64,000 nt of DNA, from positions 10,044,001 through 10,108,000 of the forward strand of contig OY783205.1 of assembly GCA_963678705.1 (NCBI GenBank), given 5' to 3'. The stretch comes from Panorpa germanica (Eukaryota > Arthropoda > Insecta > Mecoptera > Panorpidae). The position numbers and the translations under genes are program-made. This document shows, in pieces, positions 10,598 to 22,324 of the stretch. The notes beneath the pieces are model-generated. The model had not been told where the DNA came from and made no database searches. It saw only the letters and a list, made by a program, of their open reading frames with translations. Every line of letters starts with the position of its first letter. The first letter of the stretch is position 1.

Positions 10598-12056
10598 ATG
10601 CATTTTGAAGATCTTAACACCTATTGTATGGACTACGTGTTAAAGAAATTATCGAAAAAAAAGGTTTCGACAATTAGCAAAATTTTCCCGTTGCACAAGG
10701 AAGCAACAGATGCGTATTGGGTGAGACTAGGCGAGGCTAATGTAGATAGTATGAAACCCGGTGACAGAGACGCCTTTTTAGAAAACATAAACATGTGTAT
10801 AAATTTAAAAACATTAAAGTATTCGAGACATGTCAGCAATGACATCACGCAGACGATCTTGAATGCTATTAGTGGTCATTGTCTAGCATTGGAAGTTCTG
10901 GATATTTATGGAATAGTTCTGACAGCCGAAAGAGCAAACCTTTTGAGATCCTTCGATAACTTAAAAAAAATGCGTGTTCGTATTCCAGTGGATAGTAGAC
11001 GCTATCCTTTGCATGGGTTACTATCTGACAACACACAGCTTGAACATTTGTGCCTTGAAGGATTTAATGATCAAATAGATAACTCACCCAATTCTGGTGT
11101 ATCATTCCTAGAGAGTATTGCTGAAACGCAAAGGTCGTTAAAATCCTTCGAAATTAACTTTGGAAACGATAATATCCTTAGCAGACTATTTTCCAATTAC
11201 CAAGACCTTGAAGTCGTTTCGATTCAGGAAATTGATATAATAGGAACTTGTCTTAGAAATTTACCGAAGAGTATAAAACGACTGGATATAAGTGACTGCT
11301 ACAATATACACAGTGATATATTAACACGATGTCTTCGAAATTGGAAACTTGAATCGCTGGTTGGGAATATTTTAAATGAAACAGAAAACATCCTGGAGAT
11401 GTTAGTAGCAGCAACACCAAGGTTACTTCACCTGATAATGAATTGTGACCTTACTGAAAGGAACTTAGGATCCTTACAAGAACTTAAATACTTGAAAACT
11501 TTTAATTTGTTTAATGTGATTAATAATCATAACGAAGAACTTCAGACAATAATGAACAATTGTCTCAATCTGGAATCATTGGAAATAGAAGGAGTAGAAC
11601 TTGAACTTAATGAAAATTTATTTGCATCGATTGCAGCACTTCCAAAACTTAAACACATTGTAATTGATGATCCATCAGTAACAAATTACAACGCATTGAT
11701 GCGTCATCTTTCAAGTAGTAAAAGTTTAACCCCTGCAAAATTAATATGGAATGATGGAGGTTTTACCGAAGAAGATGCACTTATGTTGATTACCGGTTCT
11801 GACATTTTAAAGGTAAGATTGCAGATTAAACAATCCGCAGTTTCTAGAAACGTAGTAACTGGTATTTTATTTACAGACATTAGAATTGGAAGGAGTCATT
11901 TTCACCGCAGATCTGGTTTCGAAAATAAAAGTCGTCCTGGAGGAACAGAAGAACCGAATAAATGTTTTGAATTTAACGTTCTCAGATGTCCTATTTTCTA
12001 TAGAGGTTTGTACTAATCCGTACAAAATCCGTTGTAAATTAGTATCCGCATACTAA
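10598..12056 (+). CDS. F-box-like/leucine-rich-repeat protein (two exons)
   Basis: This is the only well-supported host gene. Exon 1 is 10598-11812 and exon 2 is 11877-12056, predicting 464 residues. The N-terminus (FEDLNTYCMDYVLKKLS, residues 3-19) resembles an F-box helix pair. From about residue 65 on, degenerate leucine-rich repeats follow (LKTLKYSRHV, LEVLDIYGI, LEHLCLEGF, IKRLDISDC, LESLEIEGV), of the RNI/FBXL type. If the F-box is real, the protein would be a substrate receptor of an SCF ubiquitin ligase. I see no signal peptide or membrane segment. The genomic frame runs on to 12016 without splicing but loses the repeat pattern, whereas splicing yields LKTLELEGV and further repeat-like sequence. 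An incoming young copia element ends 144 bp upstream. No specific orthologue is recognised. Confidence 0.75.
11813..11876 (+). other. Predicted 64-nt phase-0 intron in the F-box/LRR gene
   Basis: Donor AAG|GTAAGA and acceptor TTATTTACAG|ACA. The 64-nt size is typical of short insect introns. Removal keeps the leucine-rich-repeat consensus across the junction and moves the stop from 12016 to 12056. Confidence 0.75.
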
Positions 12057-12060
12057 TAAA
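12055..12060 (+). terminator. Polyadenylation signal overlapping the stop codon
   Basis: AATAAA starts within the TAA stop codon of the spliced F-box/LRR frame (TAC TAA TAAA). If used, the 3' UTR would be very short. Confidence 0.45.
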
Positions 12061-12913
12061 ATAAGTAAACTAAAAGACAGACCCTATCTAATCAGAATAA
12101 TAGTAAATCCAGTCAAGAAAAAACATAACAAACACAATGAATAATGCAGATTGCAATCTTATATATATGTGGGTCTATCTTACACCTTAGTGGGTGTTAG
12201 CTAGATTACCAGCTGTGGTTTTATAGCAGTTTTGATGTTATATAAATCCTGAGTTGAGCCACCATTAACAATATAGTTTATTAGGAATAAGTTAACACAT
12301 AACTTTTGAATAATAGTAGTTCATTTAATTATTCCACAAAGAAAAAACAATTACATCACAATAAAGTTAATTTATCAAAAGAGAGTTCACAATAATAATA
12401 ACACTTGATTATATACAATGCTTAGGTTTGAAGACCTTATTACAATGATTGCATATCACAAAGTAATGCGTAGTATAAATAGTACATAGTTTACATTCAC
12501 AACGATTTATAATGATAAATACAACCTAGTAATTAACACTATACTTGTTTGCAAAAACTCCACTATTTACGCCTATAACAATAACAAATATTACACCTAG
12601 CAATATAGTTAAACTGATTACAATTCTCAATGCCATTAACAACTAGTTAACATAACATTTCCTGAATTTACAAATGACGCCATACACACTGTGTATACCT
12701 ACGACTATATGCCATTTTAACAATCATTTTCAGCATTCAATAGTTAGCGAACGCTTGGTGACCTGTTCTCTTAGGCCTTAGAGGGGTCCACAAGTTGTTT
12801 CAAAGCAGCGCTAGTAACATTTAAATATATCTTAATATTAGCAAAGTTCCTAACCTATTTTACAGAGTTCTTTATAATTATTATTTCTTAAAAAATATTT
12901 ATGTTTAATCCTA
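12061..12913. other. Non-coding stretch after the F-box/LRR gene
   Basis: AT-rich with no ORF or paired terminus recognised. It may hold the real 3' UTR if the overlapping AATAAA is not used. Confidence 0.4.
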
Positions 12914-13592
12914 TAGACCAGGGTAGATAATTTTAGAAACATAAAAAAATTAAAGTAGAATGAAACCTATTGGAAATGGAAGGGAATACTACTAAAATGA
13001 AAAATAAATTACGGGCGATCTGAGGTTGGGAAGGGGTAGGGGGTGAGGTTTTAAGGGTAAAAATCGGTAAATCTCGATTTCCGGCAAAACTACAAGTCCT
13101 ATCGAAAAAAGTTAAATCGCAAAGTTGTAGATAATAAAAAGATCTACAACTTTTGTATCTACACTTTTTCTCCATAACCTCAAAATTCATGTAGAAAATC
13201 CAAAAAACCACATTTTTGATTTTTTATTTTTATCTTTTACAAAAAAATTTTTTTTTTCATGATATTTGGTGAAAACTTACCTCTTTATGTCCCAAACACA
13301 CTGGAATTTTGAAGATTTAAAATATTAATTTTTTCACCCTATTTTGACTCGATATCGAAAAAAGCACCCTAATTTTCAATCGAAAATTCTCACGTCAAAA
13401 TATCTGATTTTTCAAAAAAGTCGGTGGGCTTTTTGTTCGTTGAAATCTCTATTTTCTGATGGTGTAAAAAAAATATACATTACTATGGAAAAATTTTTCA
13501 GAAAATGCAAAAAAACGAAAAATACTAAAATTCGAAATTTTTTTTTTAATCTTTATGTACAATTTTGAGGTATTCATTAAAATTTTTACTAT
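12914..13592. repeat. Single arm of the long-TIR element family
   Basis: About 680 bp closely matching the terminal inverted repeats of the element at 51709-55234. It starts with TAGACCAGGGTAGATAATTT and stops near 13592, inside the arm. It includes a ~33-nt segment (around 13150-13195) that the left arm at 51.9 kb lacks but the right arm has. No coding part accompanies it. Confidence 0.8.
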
Positions 13593-13638
13593 TATTTTAA
13601 AAAATCAGCGAATCTCATTTTTCTTCCAAGACTGGCAA

Positions 13639-14336
13639 TATACCGGTGGCCCATAAGTCATTTGAAATGTAAATTTCGAATAAAGCGCAAATGACGCGCG
13701 GAAGCGGCGCGAACTATGCAGGGGGAGTACGGTTTTTGAGAATTTAGTCGCCATGGAGCGTGTTACCGGTGCGGACTGTGCTTTTTGTGTGGGCGAGTTT
13801 TATCTAAGCAATTCAGCTACCATTGCATGGCGTAAATTTCCAGAACATCACAATTTACGCAACTTTAACGACTTTATTAAGTTCCAGGAGACTGGTTCGA
13901 CGTTGGATAAACAGCGGCCAGGTCAACCAAGGACATCACGAACGGAAGAAAACATCGACGTAGTGACACAGTCAGTCCGTAAAAATCCTACCTTACTTAC
14001 CTAGAACATCGTTACAGCGAATTTTAAAGAAAGATTTTCAAAAAGGAGATCAGATGAAGCAACTGCCCATACCTCTAACATCGATATGCCCGTTGTCCGT
14101 CAAGTTTTCCCTAATAAAGTGATCTCTCGGATCTGACTCGAATGGACTAGTTCTTATGGGGCTATCTTAAGAGTAAAGCGTACGAAACCAACCTACGGTT
14201 AATTGATATCCCGGGACAAAATATCCGACGAGAAATGGCAAGCATTACAGAGCTTACTTGCCTGCAGTGATGGATAATGTTAGACGTCGTGGATAATTTT
14301 GTAACATTTCAAAGGATTTATTGGCCACCTTGTATA
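13639..14336 (+). mobile_element. Decayed mariner-like element
   Basis: Imperfect termini TACCGGTGGCCCATAAG (13641) and, inverted at the right end (to 14334), TACAAGGTGGCCAATAA are flanked by TA on both sides. The body is about 690 bp against about 1.2-1.3 kb for intact relatives, so it is internally deleted. Confidence 0.75.
13753..14004 (+). pseudogene. Mariner-like transposase N-terminal remnant
   Basis: The frame starts MERVTGADCAFCVGEFYLSN and contains WRKFPEHHNLR, then FQETGSTLDKQRPGQPRTSR followed by TEENIDVV. This matches the helix-turn-helix N-terminus of the insect transposase family with 'F.ETGSV.DK..GRPR..RT.ENI'. The catalytic DDE part is gone. The frame stops at 14004, where LPRTS-like sequence continues in another frame. 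Confidence 0.75.
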
Positions 14337-14366
14337 ACAAAAAAATTACATATACACATCAATTTT

Positions 14367-14440
14367 TATATTTGGAAAAGATTTTCAATGAAAAATTATC
14401 CTGGATCGATCATATGAAAAAATTAAAAAACAAAGTGTAG
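14367..14440 (+). pseudogene. Tiny LINE reverse-transcriptase remnant
   Basis: A short frame reads YLEKIFNEKLSWIDHMKKLK, the typical '(Y)LGV.FD.KLSW..HI..L..K' segment just after the reverse-transcriptase domain of insect LINEs. No flanking LINE sequence is recognisable. Confidence 0.5.
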
Positions 14441-14467
14441 TACTGTCATAAACTTCATGAAAGTTGC

Positions 14468-14785
14468 TTCAATAAACTCTTGCCTTAACTCTCCAAAATC
14501 CTCAGCCTCTATAACAGCACTCAGACATTTTATTCTTCTTCCATTGATAATATCTTTTCATCTACTAACAACATATCTAAGTAATATGTAGAATTGGCTG
14601 CCAAGTCCGCGAGAAGTCTACTCATTAGCTTTGTAGATAAACTTTTAATGTCAACTGTTAATTAGACCGATACATACAATGGAATAGTATGATTGAACTA
14701 ACATGTTCGCTATTTATGTAAGTTTTTAACTCATTGGGAAATCTCAAAGAAGTATTAATTGAAACTTAAGAATTTCTTTTCATTA
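14468..14785 (-). mobile_element. hAT remnant related to the 5.5-6.2 kb copy
   Basis: Extended match to 5850-6200 (for example ATTCTTCTTCCATTGATAAT and ACTAACAACATATCTAAGT in both), with substitutions and small indels. It is an older sister fragment of the same hAT family. Confidence 0.6.
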
Positions 14786-14852
14786 CTATCCTCTTTAATA
14801 TATAATACTTTATGCTAATCCTTTACTAAATTTTATATATATTATTTATATA

Positions 14853-15458
14853 TGTGGAAAACGAGAGTACCATGCCAATCCTGATGTGGAAAACAAGAAC
14901 TGTCCAACTTCTTATGTGGAAAACAATAACCAATCCGCTAATCTGATGTGGAATCAAGGTACTCTTATTTAATTTAGGGCAATGTCAATTCAATTAATAT
15001 TCAAATATGTAATATCTTAGTTGGTTTGTCAGGATGATAAAGAATCACATAATTGGTTTAATACATTTATTGAATAAAATAATAACGATGATAATAATAA
15101 TGATAATAATACAATAAAGATACAATATAAACGTTGGTGTTTACTTTACAAATACAGAACAATGAATACACAAACAACCTTAAATTCTAGTAAATATATA
15201 CTCAGTTCTACATTAGTTTTCAGCTAGAGTTAATAGGTTTATTTATTGTTTCTAAGAATACATTTCTTTAATTTCGATAAGCGTCCCCTTACATTTCAGT
15301 CAGTAGTTTTAAGTTTCACACAATATAATTGCCTTGACCTTACACTTGGTTTCTGTTTAAATATATACCGTCATTAATCACACTATTTTACGACTTTCCT
15401 AGAACGGGTGTTATAGTTACGCCTACTTTGCATGCTTGATATATTTTTTCGTTCCACA
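14853..15458. mobile_element. Solo LTR of the gypsy family at 27.4-30.9 kb
   Basis: 606 bp beginning TGTGGAAAACGAGAGTACC and ending CGTTCCACA, similar throughout to the LTRs at 27366 and 30273 but with many substitutions. It is flanked by TATA on both sides. One LTR without internal sequence indicates recombination between two LTRs, older than the intact-ended copy. Confidence 0.9.
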
Positions 15459-16854
15459 TATATATATATTTATATATTATATAGATTAATGCGTCAAAAA
15501 CACAATGTATACTTCACTAGGTCCACGAAACTGACGCACCTTGCTAACATTACAATATCAGTAAGAGGTTGTGATTAGTTCCTTAGGATGCTATACTTGG
15601 AAACTTTGTTTACACTCAATTTCAATCTTGAAGTCGTGCATTTTACGCTGCATTACGGGATGTGGTTGCAACATTTGTAAGGCACACATTAGACATGAGT
15701 TCCTCATTTCTATACAGGCAGGTGTTACACATGCAAAGACACTTCATAAATCTTTACCAGCCAGCACAAATCCCCTGATACGAGAGTTAGAATTATACCA
15801 GGCAAGTGATTTTCCATTAATCAGAATGCCGAATTACACTATTAAACTGATTATGTGAATAAAATTATAATGGTTCTTCTGTGCCACGACTGCTTTTAAA
15901 CCTATAGCAAAGTTTCGTTCTATATCTCTTGAATATTTTATTTAAACATTTTAATATATGAATCACTGTTCTAAATTATATCATTACAGGTATTATGACG
16001 TATTCAAATTGTACAAGTTTGGTGTACAATTGGTGGCATGTTTAATACTTGTAAGGCGTTTTCTAATTTTTATTTATAAGTACGCCTCTCTGTACAGATT
16101 TCTTAGTTTTATTATTTCAGCTATATTATCGCGGAATGTCCATTCGGTCCAAAAGATGGCACCAAATTTTTACCTTATTCTAATCTAATCATATTATTTT
16201 CAAAAGTTAACTATCGCAGGTTATGGAAGAAAATGAGCTTAATTCTTTTGGCGTGCAGAGGATCTAAATGATGATCTTAGCTTATGCTGACGTTATACAT
16301 CTGCTGTCTTCCCTGTCTTGGTGTAGGAGTGGTGGGGGGGGGGGGGTGAGTTTTTGATGGTTCATCACCTTCAAAGTTCGATCACTGATATTAGGCACCA
16401 CATGCAGATGCAATTCTTGCACAATATTTCAATATTGATGGCCAAGACATCGCAAAACTCTATCAGCTGCAAATCGAATCAAGATTTACTGCACACAGTA
16501 TAGTGTATAACTTGTACTCCGTTTGCAATTGCATTCTGATTGATGATTTGAGCTAAGAAAGTTCTAAAAAGTAATATAGTGAAGTGTGGTGGACCGAACG
16601 GAGTTATGTTCGAATATTGTTTTCGACTCTATGTATAATAGGTGTTTTAGATTCCATCAATCTGTGGAAAAACGTTGTTCTTGACTATTAAAAGGTTGTA
16701 TGGGTAAGGTATGAAATTAAAATCGACATGATGATATCATAATACAAATTGAATCATTGCAAAAAAATAAGTGGTTTACATATTAATTAATAATGAAAAT
16801 GAACATTTCCGTATAACCCGATGTCGACCGAATTATGGAATTATAATTATATCA
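15459..16854. other. Non-coding stretch; G-run
   Basis: No recognised gene. An open frame at 15571-15858 (95 codons) has no motif I recognise. An uninterrupted G tract lies near 16334-16346. Confidence 0.35.
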
Positions 16855-16970
16855 GTTGTAAGAGCAGAACTAAATTAAATTTTCAAATTGTCACACGTCA
16901 CAGCAAAGGGGGATCCGCAAAGTGTGACAGGCACGGGAAAGGGGTCCAAAAAATAATACGCCCTTTATTT
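16855..16970. mobile_element. Possible MITE fragment (GTGTGAC / GGGGGATCC type)
   Basis: TCACACGTCACAGC, AAAGGGGGATCC and GGAAAGGGGTCC together resemble the ends of short insect DNA elements with 'GGACCCC...TGTCACA...GTGTGACGT' sequence. A similar piece is near 57870. Boundaries are not defined. Confidence 0.3.
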
Positions 16971-17601
16971 ACCAAACGATAAACTATATTGTAAACACAA
17001 TTGGTCTGGAAAATCATAGAATCATATTGCAACGAGCACACCTTCGACAAGTCCGACTTAAGACAAAATTGTTAGTATTGTCTTTGTTTATTCAATGGGA
17101 CCATAAGGTGCTCTCTCTCGTTCTAACTATAAATCGTGTTGTTGTGTCTCCAGTATTTGGCCACCCCAACAGCAATACCTTAAATAAAAATATGTAAAAT
17201 ATTCAGATTATTTACTACTTATGAAAATATATCTTTCGCCATATATCTACATCTAGATACAAAATATGAAACAATACTTGGCCATTTTTGATTCACGAAA
17301 TATAGATGGCGATACTATACAGCAGGATAAATATTATCGAAAAAAAACTATTTACTTATGCTTAAATCGTTTTATTTAAGTAACTATAAAGGTGTATCAA
17401 AATCGAAAAAGCAAAACCTTAGATGAATAATGTTTTAGATGTTAAGCCTTATTCCACTGAGTTTTAATGATTTTGGTAGAGCAAAATAATGTTTTGAAAA
17501 TGAATATTGTTATATTTTCTAATTCAGTTTTAACATGCCTGATAATATTTCTAACGGTTTGTTATAATTTTTAAACTTGGTTCTCGAACTTACGCTTAAG
17601 A
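16971..17601. other. Non-coding stretch
   Basis: Nothing recognised. Confidence 0.35.
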
Positions 17602-18422
17602 CTTACAAATAGGACTTCACACGAGACGAAATAAGGCGAGAGTTTCAAAAATATCGCCTCGTTCTCGTAAGTTTAAATAGTTTAAATAGGTATCGTTTTA
17701 GTCTCGTTCTTGTATTGTAGTCGTTTGTCAGGCCTCGTCTAGTCACATCTCGTTTTTGTGAGAAATTATTCCTAAGATAGTCCTAAACAAAATAATTCAT
17801 TATATTATTTCGGCTAATTATTTTTTTTATTCTAATTTTTTCATACACCTAATCTTATAAGTATATCGCTTTATTCACACTATTAATTGTATCAAATTAA
17901 AAAAAAAATTTCAGTTGATCAACTGGTTCCGTTTTACTTAATGCATCATCACTTTCATCTAATCTCGACCATTTTGTCAGGTTGACACTACTAACACCAA
18001 CGACATTTTTGCGGCAACTAAAGGCTAAAATGTATTCAAACAATCGCATTGTAAATAATTTATATTCACATTTATTTTCACTTAAAACATTCGTTTTCGT
18101 TCGGCTGCAAAATGTTGTAAAGGACAAAATTATAAAATAAAATAATTAACAGATGTTTGTTTACCAGATTTTATATTTCGTAAATGTACGACCTAACCTT
18201 TTTTGTAATAAAAAAAGCTTGAACCTTTATGTTGCTGTTAGTTTATTTTTCTAGCAATTTTTTTATTTAAATAAAGCCCTCGAGATCAGAAAGGAGACTC
18301 TCGGGTTTCGCGTATACGGTGTTGGTACCGTCTGAATAGTTTTCAGAAATGTCTGGTCTCTTCCTGCTTTTATAAGAAGAGACGAGAAAAGTCTCGGGCT
18401 AGTGTAAAGCCCTACTTACAAA
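17602..18422. mobile_element. 805-bp hAT-type element with perfect 8-bp target duplication
   Basis: The element is 17610-18414. The direct repeat CTTACAAA lies at 17602-17609 and 18415-18422. Termini are TAGGACTTCACACGAG (left) and, inverted, TAGGGCTTTACACTAG (right). An 8-bp duplication is the hAT signature. An internal minus-strand frame (17897-18127, 76 codons) has no transposase motif I can recognise. Repeated GTCTCG/CGAGAC words occur near both ends, as subterminal motifs of hAT elements often do. Confidence 0.8.
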
Positions 18423-20229
18423 TATATGGGGCATTCGTTAATTTCCCTCAAATATTCTATACCTGATTGTACATAATATAGGATTCTACAAATACAAATA
18501 TTGAATGTCTTGTTGACTCAAATTATCAATATTACTAATAAATTATGAATTCGTTATTTTCAATACTGGAGAATGAATATGAGTATTACATATCTAATTT
18601 AAATATTTATCTTTTTTATCTTAATGGTCTTAATCTTAATCTTGCTTCATGTTTTTATTTGTGATGATGATCTCCTAATGAAATTTATGTTATCGTGAAC
18701 ATCTGACTAATGGAAAGGTACTCAAGGGTAATAGATTTCGAACTTTAGAAATACAAAAATTTATGAAGTAGGTGTTGAGAAAATAGGAGGACCCGGTAGG
18801 GGACTTTCAAGAACGTTCAATTTGTGGATTGTGCAATAATATAGCATCTCATTAATAAAAAATAAATCAAAATTTCATTTGGAGGAAACAGGTAGTTCTT
18901 GCCGAGGGTAAAAATTGTGTTAGAAAGTTAAAAAATGTTATATGAGCTAACTTTGATACCTAATTTACAAATCGAAAAATAAATTCCTAAATTTTGAAAA
19001 AGAGTCAGTCAAATAACGCATAAATTTATGATCTGAGAGCTAGCAACGTCGGGAAAACAAGTATTTTAAGAAAGCTGAATTTTTTATATATATTTTCTTA
19101 TGCTCTCTCGAGCAGCATGCGGGACAACTGGCAGCTGGGAGACGTTACGTTAACTGCTGCGCATGACATTTGTACAGGTAAAAATATGATATTTTAAATC
19201 ATTTTAAGAAGAATTTTTTTTTTTAATTACTTTTAAAAACTATTAAAAACATGGATTTATTATTGCCATGCATTTTAGTTGTTGTTAAAACTTGCCAGAA
19301 GCTCTTTTTTATAGCCAAAAATACATTTTTTTAAACTATGTTAAGATTCATTTTGATATTATATTAATTAAATATTAAAAAATATGACATTAATTTGCCA
19401 TACACTAATCGGTTGTTAAACGAGAGCCATACGGATTTAATATTGTAAAGTACCACGGTATTATGCCGGTTGTTAGAGAGAGAGATAGGTGCAAAATACA
19501 TGGGTTGGAAAGAGACAAGAATACATTAAACAATTTAAAGTATTAAAATTAAAGTATTTTGGGTCAAGAGACAGAATGTTCGCTGGTTGTAGATAGTCAT
19601 AACTGCGGCGGCGCATGTTAGTTTTCAAGATGGCGTCAGTCTAAGTTCACATGTTTATGCCGGTTTTACACCGAAGAGACAGTTCAATAGAACACGAACA
19701 AAAACTTGTTTTCCTGAACAAAAACAACAATGTTTACACTAAAGAGACAATTCTTAAAAGATTTTTGTATTTAAAAACAGGTTTAATAAACAAAAACACA
19801 TTCCCATCTGGAGTCGGTAAGATCAAAGGAAAACACGTTTGTTGTTGTTTTCATCACCTTTTTGTGACACAATTATAGAATAAAAATATTCTCTTAGAAA
19901 GATGAAAATATTTTATATTTTGCTGAAAAAAAACTTTTTTCTTTTTGCTTTTATTGATTTTTCAATTTTTTACAGCAATTAGAAGTCAAAATACCAATTT
20001 TTCATGAAAGAAATAAGAAACTTTGTTATTTTAAAATATGTTAAAAGTTAAAGAAAGAGTATGCTAAAGTTGAAAAGGATCAGTACAGTAGATTTTGAAC
20101 TAGAGAGGGCACCGACTCTGAAAAAGCTATGTGTGAGAAAAACGCATTTAAAAGTTTTAAAGACGAAGCCAGACTAGAAAGGTGAAGACTTAAATTCTAT
20201 ATCTCCCATAATTTTACCTCAAACGACTT
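18423..20229. other. Mostly non-coding stretch
   Basis: AT-rich, with a GC-richer patch at 19105-19180 (listed separately) and another at 19598-19640 that look unlike the surroundings. The 75-codon frame at 19651-19878 has no recognisable motif. Confidence 0.35.
19117..19177 (+). CDS. Weak candidate short coding exon
   Basis: A GC-richer patch starts ATGCGGGACAAC and ends TTTGTACAG|GTAAAAAT, a good splice donor. It would encode about 20 residues (MRDNWQLGDVTLTAAHDICT). There is a TATATATA about 35 bp upstream. No partner exon is identified, so this is a suggestion only. Confidence 0.15.
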
Positions 20230-20640
20230 CAAATTTTCACACTTCAAATTTTCACACATTTTGACCAACGTTTGAAACTATTGCTAAAGAAAAATTACCG
20301 AAGAAAATTGACACTTCAGGAACACGTTTCGCAGCATCGTTTAAAATTAAATGTAATGCCTGTGCCGCACAATGAACATAATCGGCAATTGGGGCTTGTT
20401 TTGTCATAAGGGCTTGTAATCCTCCATATAAACATGACATAACATTTGCTCCATCATAACTCTGCACTCTAACTTTGGACAAATGAATTCCATACTTCTT
20501 TATGGTACGGTATGATAAGATTTTTTCTCGGGAAAAAAGGTCTAAAAGTTTAAGTGAGATTGTGAATAACATCTTACGAATGTTTGCTTACACAGGTTTA
20601 GGGCCCCTGTGGCCTGGGGGCTCCGATTATTGATACGGCG
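20230..20640 (-). pseudogene. hAT (ZMYM1-like) transposase remnant
   Basis: The minus strand encodes RVQSYDGANVMSCLYGGLQA followed by PIADYVHCAAQALHLILNDA and VPEVSIFFGNF. This matches the 'C.GQSYDGA..MSG...GVQ......YVHC.AH.LNLVL' segment of the hAT-derived ZMYM1-type family, which contains a catalytic Asp of the RNase H-like fold. A GC-rich run (GGGCCCCTGTGGCCTGGGGG) at 20602-20621 may mark an element end. Only one part of the transposase remains. Confidence 0.75.
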
Positions 20641-22200
20641 GTAGCTATGGAAAGCAGTAGCGAGCTATGGAAAATCAGGATAAATAAGTAATCCGTTGGA
20701 GCGTTCTCAAATAAGGGAATGGCGTACGACTCATTAGCATTACCATACTACACATCCATTGTCGTTATTATGTTAATTGTTATACTCGTATCATATAGTA
20801 GAGTAAGATGGATTGCCGGTGGCGTCGAAATCTAAAACTTTCAAAAGCATTTATGTAAAAAGTCAGTTACTTTTACCCTAAGTCCTTAAAATAAGAAAAT
20901 ATTTGGATTACTGCTTATGTGACCGCCATTCCCTCAGATCAAATCAAAAAGAATAAAAAAGTTTGATGGGCTTGTGAACCATATTCATTCAAATAATATT
21001 CATTAAAGTTAAGTACAATGATCTTTTAATAAGTCGTAATATTAGAATGGCAATAAGAATTAAAATAGTCGTCTTTGACATTTAAATCATTAAAGAGATC
21101 AAAATATATAAAAATGTAATCTAGTGATTGAGTCATGTCCCTTTCATACCCTTGAATTACCATCTCTGTTAAACAACAGTTAGATACTTCTTGAACAAAC
21201 GTCAGATACTTCTTACAACTGTCTCGAGTAACACATAAAGTTTTGATATCGTAAAGGTGTTACACGGAAAACAAAAAACGATTACTTATTTTTCTACGCA
21301 CTTTTCGAACACCAATGAAATTGTAAACAATGTCTTAATTTCTCAAATCTTTACTATATTGGCTTATTGGCTCAAGACCTCAAAGATCTGTTTTTTATAA
21401 TAAGTCGCTATATTATACGAAATATTTTCAATTAAAACTCAATTTTGTCCCATTAATCATTAAAGAGATATGAAAAGTTATGAAAAATAAGTAAACAAAG
21501 TTGGCTATTAGAACAACAAATATCCAATTACTTTAACTGCTAAAGGAATCTTCTTACGTATATTAAATTTCAAATAAATAATTCTAAGTTAAAAATAATT
21601 AGATTTTTTTCTGATTATCCATATTATTTGTTTACAAATAATGCAAAAAAAATTTAAAAGTTCATTAGCCAAGCAAAATTCTCACACTGTTGTTTTATTT
21701 GTTTAAAGAAGTCATACCAATAAGTGACTAATAGTAATATTGAGAGCACAGTGACTAAACCAATGAATGCTTTAAAATAAACATGGCGATATCAATAAAC
21801 CTTTCTGAAAAACAGGTTTTAATCCAAAAGATGTTTATTTTGTAATTCTGCCATATCCCATATAGAATTCCATTCATTTAATATGGTTTCAGTTTATGCC
21901 AAGCAATATACTAAGCTGGTTGTGTGTTCGGGTACTTGAGTCGGCTCTTCGGTATTCTTCGAGAAGTCATCGTGTAACATCTCGTTCAAACATATTCACA
22001 TATAATAATTGTATATTGATGTACCAAGTTCGTTACCTATATATATATATATTTGAAATATAAACAATATAATAATAGACAATCAGTTTCTTAATTTGCA
22101 GGTTATATGTCCAATACATAATCTAATTGTACTTTTGAATTTTTATATATTTTTATAAACTAAAATATATAGATACGTTTACTTACCGGTGTTAGTTTAC
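20641..22200. other. Non-coding stretch
   Basis: AT-rich and without recognised features. It lies upstream of the candidate first exon at 22325. Confidence 0.35.
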
Positions 22201-22324
22201 AAATGACAGTTAAGTGTTTTGTTAAAAAGACAGTTTGTGTTAAAAAATTTAAACGTTAACCAGTGCGTGTATTTCGTTGTGGAAGTTTTATTAAATAAAA
22301 GTGTAGTGTTTATAATTAAAAAGC

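Noticed and set aside
15571-15858. 95-codon Cys-containing frame
   Set aside because: No recognisable domain; within range of chance frames.
21954-21970. Heat-shock-element-like TTCTTCGAGAAG upstream of the candidate exon at 22325
   Set aside because: Only two or three short units, expected by chance in this length of sequence, and no supported gene to control.
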